Source of the DNA: Hyalella azteca
Taxonomy: Eukaryota > Arthropoda > Malacostraca > Amphipoda > Hyalellidae
Length of the DNA: 64,000 nt
Assembly: GCF_000764305.2 (NCBI RefSeq)
Contig: NW_025947093.1
Span: 62,001-126,000 of the forward strand
Direction: 5' to 3'
Shown here: piece after piece, positions 55,685-64,000 of the stretch
How the letters are laid out: every line of letters begins with the position of its first letter
How positions within the stretch are numbered: the first letter of the stretch is position 1
Notes under the pieces: generated by a model
Told to the model about the DNA's origin: nothing
The model's database searches: none
Seen by the model: the letters and a program-made list of their open reading frames with translations, nothing else
Made by a program: the position numbers and the translations under genes

Positions 55685-57275
55685 GGATTACCAGTGAACA
55701 CAACACAAGTAGCGGGATTACCAGTGTATTTCCTATGGGTTGAATAAATCCTACCAGCCCAGGTTGTGTAGTTTTTTATCTTGTGGATTGAGTATAGGAT
55801 ATAGGATAATATACCTCAATATATCTATAATAATATATAATATACCTTAATAATATATAATATGTACGTTATAATATATAATAAATATACCTTATATTAT
55901 TATATTATATATATTAAACTATATACCTTATAATATCCTATATCGTACGTCACGTGGATGTGTTCCGTGAATTACGCGTTGTTTCCTCGTAACGCGCGCG
56001 TCACAACGCGGGTAAAACACGGCGGTCTTATAGTAAGTAATATTATATATACGTATAATGTATATATAATTTTTATTACTTATATATAAATAATATATTA
56101 TAAACGTAATAAGTTCTGCCGAACGTCAATACTTTTATGTTTATAAATTCTACCATCATCATATTTTTAACAGAGGTCTAAACATGTCCGATTATTTCAT
56201 TGGTTCTAAGACTATCATATTTTTAACACAGGACTTAAAATGTATTATTATTTCATATACACATATGAAACATACTGTTATACATACGCTGGCCGTATGT
56301 ATAAGAGCGATCATAAGATCTATAACGATCATCAGTTCTACCAGGATTGTAAATTCAACAGCTGTATTCTGATGATACGTAATACACAGCTGTATTACGA
56401 TTAAGTTGAGCGTTAGTTGACTCGCATCCATTAGTGACACTGATGAAAACAGATATGATATTCAATAAAATAAATATTCAACCTTAAAGGTATTATATCT
56501 AAAATACATTTTTTCGTTCTAACGTAAAGTAATTTCTATCGTTACATTGATTTTAATTAATGCAGACCTTCTTCATTGTTTGGTTAATTATTCAAGATTA
56601 TTACACATGTTTATAATATCGACTGTTTTGGATTGAAATTGTATAGCCCATGAAACCATTTGTCTCTAATTATTAAGTATGGAATTCTATCATCTATAGA
56701 ATAAATAACCGATATAAACCATTTTAACGGAATTGTCCTAAATTTATAAATTATTCATGAGGTAAACTGAATTTATAAATCAGAATAATTTATAATTAAT
56801 AATTATTTATAAACTGAATGTATAAATTAGAATATTTTATATATAGTAATTATTTATAAACTGAATTTATAAATTATTCTAGAGGTAAACTGGTATGTGG
56901 GAAACATAAGCCCACCGCGTACCTGCTCACGCGCAAAAAAATCCCTCTTCATATTTTCTTCCTCCAGCACTGCGCGCCTGCAGTGCACTTTTTGCCTGAA
57001 ATTGTTACCCTGGCATTTTTCCCTTAAATGTTACGCTAGCAACGCTGGTCATTTGCCCTTTGGATGCGCATCTTGCCTGGTTAGCCGTGACCATTAGAAG
57101 TCACGATAAGTGGAGGGGGATCCCCATTATCAACACAAAATCAGTTATTGTTTTTCATGCTATATTTTGCAAAAATATCGTGAAACACTCAGCTCGAGGT
57201 CACGGCACTGAGTTGGGGATGAGGCAACCCGCAAGGCTGAGCTCAGTGCCGCGGGAGCTGTGGTCGAGGGAGGGT
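55685..57275. repeat. Right arm of the inverted repeat with 15830-18660
   Basis: Blocks gcgggattaccagtg (55680-55725), gatgtgttccgtgaatta (55957), ttcaacagctg/acaatcctgg (56340-56360), catccattagtgacactgatg (56428) and cactgagttggggatgagg (57205) match the left arm in inverted order. The 17093-18340 retroelement is absent here. AT-rich simple sequence lies at 55800-55930 and 56030-56110. Confidence 0.8.
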
Positions 57276-59214
57276 GTACGTGCTGTGTTCGTTCTCCCCG
57301 CCTCTTGGACCTTGAGATGTGAACGTCGGAAGCGATAAATATCGATACTCCGACTATGAATGCTTGTACTGTGAATACTTTTCCGGTCATTGTACTTTAC
57401 TTCCTGTGATGCTATGAGGATCAAGGTTGTGCTTTACTCGGTGAAGGTCCATCCGTTAATTAACGATACGCCCAAACAAAAACTAATTATAGCTTGTGTC
57501 CATCCAGCGCACGCTTGCTTAGCTGGACAACAATAATGATATTATTACGAACAATAAGCCTCTTGATTATTGAATATCATTTAAACACTCGCTTTTTTGT
57601 TAATTATATCTAGCTACACGGAAAATAATCATTTGGCAACCCTTATAATAGTTTTATTGGAACCTACAATCAAAATAAGTTATCGCGTCGATTTATTGTC
57701 ACTGGATAGTATAAACATTGCGTTCACGTACACTGGCCATATCAGGAAATATATATATTTGGTAATCATATAAGAAAATTTTCAAGGAATTTAATGAATT
57801 TTATTGTGAATTTAGTAATTGAATTTGATAAAAAATATAATAGTAAACCATCGTCCGCTCAACGTCTTTGTTCATGAATAACACTCACACAAATGTTCTG
57901 TATTAAATACACAGCATGCTTGAAATCAGCCAAGGCTAAACATTACATAATCAATGTGTAAGCAATCGCAGGATGTGTTCGTAGGATGACTAATCGGCTA
58001 TATTTGCCCAATATTAATGGTGGGTGGGGTAATCGTTTATATTTATATTTATTCCGTTTTGAATGAATGGTTAATAAATGAAAAATGAGGTGAATTATAA
58101 GTAAATATTTCATCATAAAATCATGTCACTAGCTGTTTAGAGCGCAGTATACTTATTGTAATTATTGGATATAATAAATACTATTATGACCGTAGCAACC
58201 ATTATATAATTCTTCAATAATTTGCTAATAAATACAATATTATGCCAATTCGGTGCAGTAAACGCGCATACAACTGAACACAAGACGAACGATATTATAA
58301 TTTATTTCTAACAAAATTACTAAGTAAAGTAATACATTTAATCTGATCAGTATAAAGGATTCTTATTAATTAGGTATATGAATGCGTGTAGATACCTGAG
58401 TGAAATTCGAACAGGAGGCGAACGAAATACTAAATTATTTGCCGAATGAGTTACAGAGATAATAAATTAAAATCCCTAAAAACGTTAAGACACTCGAATA
58501 TAATACAAAGTAATACATTCATACGAAAAATATAAAATATATTTTTTAGTAGGAAAAAATAGCAGCAGCTCCAACTGCCTGCCTGGCACCGAGCGCAGCA
58601 GTCGGGACGGTCGCGCTATCGGCGCCGGAAGGTCGTTTATCGCCGTAACATCCGCCTGTTTTCTCGGTCATATGTTCGTCTAAGTTATTAAATTATCTTA
58701 AACAAATAATTATTAAGATAACTTACGCGTTTTTGCGCTCACTGTTGTTTTAAATCTTTTAAATTAAGACGTTACTTGAATGCCGGATCGATTTATGTTA
58801 CGGGACACTTATCTATGCAGTAATGGACCTGCATTGTCACTGGATTCAACTGGCTCAATCCGGAGTGCAACTGGATTGAGCCAGTTGTTGCTGGATTAAA
58901 CCTGCCGTCACCGGATAGAGCCAGTTATATGTGGATTCATTTGTCGCTATGGTTGTGTTATGTAGAGCAGACAGTCGTTATTTTTCAGAGAATTTACTCG
59001 AATAAAATGTTAAAAGTTAGTTATATGTATATTTCTACTTCTATATTTATACTCTCAATCGGATGATTCCACTCTATATTCAGCGTTTGAAGTGACCGAT
59101 AGAATTTTTTCGGCCACGGAATAAAGATTACGGCGATTTTTGTACACGCATTCAGCGCGCAGATTTTTTATCTGTTAATAACTTCGCTTAACCACTTTAC
59201 AGTAACAATTTGCG
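57276..59214. other. Mostly AT-rich, with one GC-rich island and a hairpin
   Basis: 58565-58660 is locally GC-rich and may be a promoter or first exon of unknown gene. A 15-bp perfect inverted repeat CAACTGGCTCAATCC / GGATTGAGCCAGTTG lies at 58847-58861 and 58873-58887. No supported coding frame. Confidence 0.45.
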
Positions 59215-59360
59215 GACTAATAGTTTAAATATTTTACAGACTGTCAGTTTAAATATTTATTACAAACTATCAGTTTAAATATTTTGCAGCCTATCAGTTA
59301 AAATATTTTATACACTAATACTTTAAATGTTTTGCAGACTATTAGTTCAAATATTATTGC
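59215..59360. repeat. Degenerate 22-25-bp repeat upstream of the secreted-protein gene
   Basis: cagactatcagtttaaatat-like units recur six times just before the ATG at 59384. Confidence 0.82.
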
Positions 59361-59383
59361 AGACCAATAGTACAAAATCCCAA

Positions 59384-60420
59384 ATGGAACCCAAATTCCT
59401 CTTCGTCGTAGGTTTCATTTGGCTTAGTTTTATCCCAGACATCGAAGGCGGAAGCAGTGAAGAATCTGGGGAAATTTACGGAACTTTTTTGTTCATGCCG
59501 AGCGAATCTCATGGATTCAGTCAAGGCGAGCCTGATCGATCAATTCCAGTTGATTCACCAAGATTCCCAATACAAGGTAGCCGTGATTCAAACTCAGGAT
59601 TCTTGAAATTATTGAAAAAATATTCAGTCTCTGTGGAAATTTGTGAAACAAAAAATCAAATACAAAACATTAATTTGCTTATAAAAATTTCTTCGTGAAT
59701 TACTTTGTTGAATGAATATAATTAATTTCAGACAATTGAATGACCGTATATTTGTTTTAAGGCAAAATAAAATAAAAAATTGAGTAGCAGAAATATAAAT
59801 TAATCAGAATATGCTGATATAATGGCTAAATCTTAATTATTCTGTTATTTTTCTTAAATGTTCGTACTATTTTTACGATGCAATAAAATTCCGAGGCAGC
59901 AAAGATGCGGTAAGCTCACTCCATAACAAGCATAAATGCGGACTGAACAAGCGTCTCCGTTACAGATAACACCGCGTCGCCGACACTGACAGGCGCAAGT
60001 GATAGAGACACGGCAGGATCGCCTGTGACAGACGGTGGAATCGCCTTGAGAGGCGCCTTCGATTTAACAGATTCTCAGACAGGACAGACGAGTGGACAAA
60101 CAGCTGGACAGACGAGTGGACAAATGGCTGGACAGACGGGTGGACAAACGGCTGGACAGACGGGTGGACAAATGGCTGGACAGACGGGTGGACAAACGGC
60201 TGGACAGACGGGTGGACAAACAGTTGGACAGACTGGTGGACAGGCAACAGGTCAAACAGGTGCTGGACAGACGGGTGGACGGCCAATCGAACAGACGGCG
60301 GTGCAGACGGCTGGACAGACGAACAGGTCGCCCGTTTTCAACATCTGGGAGTTCGCTATGGTCCACGGCCCCAGGCGAGTTGTGGGATGCAGTGCAGTGG
60401 AATGCTGTGAAAATTTGTAA
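59384..60420 (+). CDS. Predicted secreted protein with Gly/Gln/Thr octapeptide repeats (two exons)
   Basis: Exon 1 (59384-59576) starts with a hydrophobic N-terminus MEPKFLFVVGFIWLSF, fitting a signal peptide, followed by an acidic Ser/Glu-rich part. It ends in phase 1 at CAAG|gtagcc. Exon 2 (59966-60420) begins after the acceptor tccgttacag and continues in frame through NTASPTLTG and AFDLTD. A 24-bp repeat then encodes about ten TGGQTAGQ-like octapeptides (60080-60300), and the frame closes with VFNIWEFAMVHGPRRVVG and a stop; 215 residues in total. A chooseable GC donor (CCCAG|gcgagt, about 60376) could extend it. No family recognised. The low-complexity part is open on the minus strand too, so only exon 1 and the phase match argue for this strand. 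Confidence 0.5.
60080..60300. repeat. 24-bp minisatellite in the predicted secreted-protein exon
   Basis: ggacagacgggtggacaaac plus ggct repeats about nine times. The period is a multiple of three, so all frames remain open on both strands. Confidence 0.95.
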
Positions 60421-60429
60421 GCTGCAGTG

Positions 60430-60560
60430 AAGTGCTGTGAGATTCGATGTGGTGCATTTTATGGCAGTGTCGCAGTTCTGCACTGCAGTGCAAGAAGGCA
60501 CGGTGATGGCAGTGCATGCAATGCAGATGTTTGTGAGGAGGTCGTGGAAGCGTTGTGGCA
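60430..60560. other. agtgca/gcagtg-rich segment
   Basis: tgcagtg and agtgctgtga words recur without a fixed period. No gene. Confidence 0.5.
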
Positions 60561-60606
60561 ACTCTAAGATATTCGCAGCTTACTGAAACAAATGGGTGGT
60601 CTAGAG

Positions 60607-62115
60607 CAGTGGTTCCCAAAGTGGGCGGTTCCGCTCCCTTGGGGGGCGGCAGGCAGTCCTAAGTCGAAGTCAGAACTTCGAACGTTTGTTCAACGATTTG
60701 TACACAACACGTGAAGCACACGAGTCCCAGCGACGGGCTTTTTTCACCCAGATCTGAGTTTTTGAACCTCTCCTGGGTTTACGTCTCGGAATAATTTACG
60801 GCCAAACTCGCGGCCAACTTTCAAATACAATGATCAATGAATATCTCTCGAACTATTAGAAGCAGCTCGATGATACTTGGTACGCGTATTCATTAGGACC
60901 TAACGGTGATGTTTAGATCGTGATTTTTTTTTATTTCGCCTTCATTCGTGAGTTATTTGGCAATACGGGCCGATATTCCCAGTGATCAAGGAATTTCTTC
61001 TGAACCACTGAACTGATTTGAACAAAATTTTGAGTATACATTCCTAACTACTGAACAGTGAAGTTTAGCTCGTGAAAATTGTTTCGATTTTATCTTCGTT
61101 TGCGATTTTTTTCTATTTCGCCTTCATTCGTGATTTAAATAGCTATACCTGCTTAAATTTGAACGAAACTTCGTATATAAATACCTAACCTCAGCAAGGG
61201 TGATGTTTAGCTCGTGGCAATTTTTTTTTCGATTTTACCTTCGTTTGAGAGTTATACGGCTGTACGTATACGGCTCATGATTGAACCGGCGGTCGAAATG
61301 CCGGTCGTTACTCAGCATACCCGTATAACTCGTGAATGAAGGCAAAATAGAAAAAAATTGGCACGAGCTAAACATCACCGTTCAGAGGTTAGGTATTTAT
61401 ATACGAAGTTTCCTTCAAATCTGTTCAGTAGTTTAAAATAAATTTCTTGATCACAGCGAATTTAAGCGACAAATTTCCCGGCGATACGGGCCGAATAAAG
61501 AAGTGTAAAATCACGAATGATGGTGAAAAAAAACTCGCATACGAAGGGAAAATCGAGAAAATTTTCACGAACTGAAAATCACGGTTTGGTAGTTAAGAAT
61601 TTATATTTAAAATTTCGTTCGAATCTGCTCAGTAGTTTGGTAGAAATTCTTTGATCACTGCGAATTTCGGCTCGTATCGCCATATAAGTCACGAATGAAG
61701 GGGAAATTTCAAAAATTGTCACGAGCTAAACATCACCGTTAGATACTAATGAATACTTGTCCCAAGTTTCATTGAGCTGCGTTCATTAGTTTGGGAGATA
61801 TTACTTGATAATTGAATTTGGAGATTGGTGGTAACAGCGGCTGTGAGACCGGCCACGTGTCCGGCCGTAAATTCGTCCGAGACGTCCTGGGTTTCTAGTG
61901 CTGAAACAGTTAATACAGCTAAAAATATTTTGGTTTACTAAATGGAGTTCTATTTGTGAAATAAACATTTGTGTTTAATATTTCTCTTTTAAAATTGCAG
62001 CGTACTAAATATCAAGAAAGAGGCGTTTGTTTTTATACGTGTCTGGGGAGGGGGCGCTAGATTTTCACTGGCGAGTCAAAGGGGGCGCCAGCCTGAAAAA
62101 AGTTGGGAACAACTG
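60607..62115. mobile_element. hAT-like non-autonomous element, copy 2, with 8-bp target duplication
   Basis: The ends CAGTGGTTCCCAAAGT and AGTTGGGAACAACTG are imperfect inverted repeats of hAT form. GTCTAGAG (60599-60606) and GTCTAGAA (62116-62123) form a 7/8 target duplication. The interior holds tandem, partly inverted blocks around gagctaaacatcaccgtt and ttcattcgtgagttat. No transposase. Confidence 0.88.
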
Positions 62116-62427
62116 GTCTAGAAACATTGTCTGGAGGCATGGTCTCGTGAAGACCTTCTACCACCTCTCAGCCACTGGTAGTAGGACAACCCTAGGACAC
62201 AGCATTAATAGGATCCCTTGTTATACACTCCTTTAATAACGACAAATAGTTCCTCCAAACGCAGTTGTTCTACGCCAATAAGGCTATTTCAGCCTCTTTG
62301 GTTTGGCTATCATATGGGGTGTTAACAAAAATGGCCAAATCAAAAATTTCCCCACGAAGCCTTTGCCAAAAATTTCGCCACGAAACCTTGATTACGGTAA
62401 CTTCACTCTTCTATTTTTCCTCAGGAC
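62116..62427. other. Non-coding, nothing recognised
   Basis: ccaaaaatttc.ccacgaa occurs twice near 62347-62385. No gene. Confidence 0.45.
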
Positions 62428-62593
62428 GGGTGGTGCTCCGCCGGCCGGTTTCGCGGGTAGCAGCGTGGGGCTGAACCGCTGCGAGTGGGCCGTGGTCAGC
62501 TGCTGCGCCTCCTCCTCCCGCCGCAGGCAGCACGATTGCTTCGAAGGGTTGCACTGCAGCGGCGCCTGGTTCTCCAACCCTTGCGCCCCCCGT
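62428..62593 (-). CDS. Candidate exon of unknown product
   Basis: The minus frame from the acceptor gctgcag|ACGGGG runs through NQAPLQCNPSKQSCCLRREE and AQQLTTAHSQRFSPTLLPAK to a weak donor CCC|gtcctg. It is GC-rich, unlike its surroundings, as are other real exons here. Its exit phase (0) does not fit the next known exon at 53764 (needs 1), so intermediate exons or a wrong donor must be assumed. Confidence 0.35.
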
Positions 62594-62596
62594 CTG

Positions 62597-62895
62597 CAGC
62601 AAGCAGTTTATGAACTGCTGTTGCAGCAGCGCCTTACCCAGGCTGGGTTGTAGGGGTGAGTAAGGCGCCTGCAGCAGATGGTTTATGAACTGCTGTTGCA
62701 GCAGCACCTCACCCAGGCTGGCTTGTAGGGGTGAGTAAGGCGCCTGCAGCAGATGGTTTATGAACTGCTGTTGCAGCAGCGCCTCACCCAGGCTGGGTTG
62801 TAGGGGTGAGTAAGGCGCCGGCAGCAGATGGTTTATGAACTGCTGTTGCAGCAGCGTCTCACCCAGGTGGGATTGTAGGAGTAGGTGAGTAAAGC
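62597..62895 (-). repeat. 81-bp minisatellite, about 3.5 copies, at the candidate exon acceptor
   Basis: The minus units end in cataaac..ctgctgcag, the acceptor of the candidate exon 62593, and begin with cttactcacccctacaa. The acceptor is thus repeated several times upstream. Confidence 0.9.
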
Positions 62896-63239
62896 GGCAG
62901 GCATACTGGAAGTTCACTCATAATGAATCATGAGTGGACGTGTAATTATGAGTCCGTATTCTTGATGGCGTAGGCCGAAGAGAGTGAGTAAGCATTGAAT
63001 CTGCTTGTGTTGCGTTCCGTGCTCGGCTAGAGGCTTATATAAATATTCATTAATTCAACCTGTCAGCGAACTTCACTAAAAATGATTAAACTCCATTCAT
63101 GGACCTAATATTCAGTCACCTACTCACCCTAACCAATCCTCTCCTAAGTCACGACTGTGAAAGTTATTGGTAAGTCATTGTTATGGTGTTACAGTTGGAG
63201 CGCATGGTAGATGCCAGCTTTGCCCAACTTCACATTCGA

Positions 63240-63570
63240 TTCATATTCATTTCCTTGGGTAAGAACCCTGAAGGGAATAGCATCCTAAGAAGTCAACTTC
63301 TTAAGACCAAAACGCCGGTTGTCCACAGCCACAACTTTATTAAGCATGCTAAAGGTCAGCATGGCCATACTGCATCTAGCCAAACCTCTTCCAGCCTAAC
63401 CTCTTCTGGCCTCGCCTACACAAGTTGCAACGTTTCTCCATCCAAAATAAACCTGAGCGGATGTCCCCTAACCTCATTGGCTTCAGGAAGTTAGAAAGGC
63501 AGTTTAAGTAAGCTGATGGGTCCATTAATTGGTTGAAAGAAAGCTGTGAGCCGAGAAACCATGAAGAGTC
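63240..63570. repeat. Dispersed repeat, partner of 37470-37790
   Basis: Shares atttccttgggtaagaa, tgtccacagccacaa, catggccatactgcatct, cctaacctcattggct and ctgtgagccg with the first copy, in the same orientation. Confidence 0.8.
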
Positions 63571-64000
63571 TAGGCCAGAAGAGGTTAGGCCGGATTCGGA
63601 ACTACCGGTTTATGAGCGAGCATGCTCAAGTATTGGCTGATGGCCTACGGAAATGTTATTTCTAAACGGTGTGTACTGGGCTGGATTACGGTGCTCCAGC
63701 GTAGAACGCGGCTTCTAGATCTGTGGCTGAGTGTAGTTAATGCATGATGAGGCTGGGCGTTATCACCAGGGCTTATTCAAGAGTTAAATTTGTGACCTAT
63801 GGCTGCGCCCCCTTAAAGTTCAGCTTGGTGCGGTCGAAGGTTTTTTTGTGCGGTTTTTTTGTGGAAATACGCTTCAGATGTTTACCTTATCAAATTTTTA
63901 CAAAATTAATATACTAAAAATACGAATTTTATTTCTGTTGCCAAAGTTTTCCTTTTTGTGGGCTTTATTAATACGAACTTTTCTCATGAAGAAAAACTTG
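63571..64000. other. Non-coding, nothing recognised
   Basis: No supported feature up to the window end. Confidence 0.5.

Noticed and set aside
60064..60561. Minus-strand Ser/Leu/Arg-rich frames over the 24-bp repeat
   Set aside because: Period 24 keeps all frames open. Only the plus frame has a spliced upstream exon with a signal-like start.

Overview
This is a eukaryotic nuclear window, AT-rich, intron-bearing, gene-poor and very repeat-rich. The short KDM4 form (JmjN plus JmjC, ending without PHD or Tudor domains), the non-LTR, piggyBac and hAT transposons and the abundance of minisatellites suggest an arthropod. A crustacean is my guess, but no marker here fixes the species. The assembly is imperfect: single N gaps at 31011 and 54681 sit on tandem arrays, and a back-to-back Nextera/Tn5 adapter lies at 48774-48811.

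Layout. (1) 2217-5923 (-): a complete seven-coding-exon KDM4/JMJD2-like histone demethylase gene in which the first iron-binding His of the JmjC domain is Gln. (2) 7330-15800: a decayed Jockey/I-type non-LTR retrotransposon (-), broken up by a hAT-like element (9986-11775) and a TA-target TIR element (11838-14308), each carrying a second TIR element inside it. (3) 15830-18655: one arm of a repeat whose inverted partner is at 55685-57275; the left arm carries an ORF1-only retroelement (17093-18340) with a 12-bp target duplication. (4) 22711-36082 (-): an eleven-exon gene with a TPRG1/TPRG1L-type hSac2 domain split by a long insert that contains decapeptide repeats. A near-intact piggyBac element (25607-28058, one frameshift) lies in one of its introns. 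(5) 38652-53764 (-): five well-phased coiled-coil-like exons and one candidate exon of an unrecognised gene, which could by phase join the TPRG1-like gene. (6) 59384-60420 (+): a two-exon gene predicted to encode a secreted Gly/Gln/Thr repeat protein. (7) 50605-52062 and 60607-62115: two copies of one hAT-like non-autonomous element.

The most unusual pattern is that minisatellites in the minus-strand genes start at splice sites. The repeat units often copy the real donor or acceptor, most strikingly about 40 copies of a 22-bp unit carrying a CAG|GT donor core next to the true donor at 32946. I recovered gene structures by joining reading frames across canonical GT-AG sites and checking phase; no transcript evidence was available.
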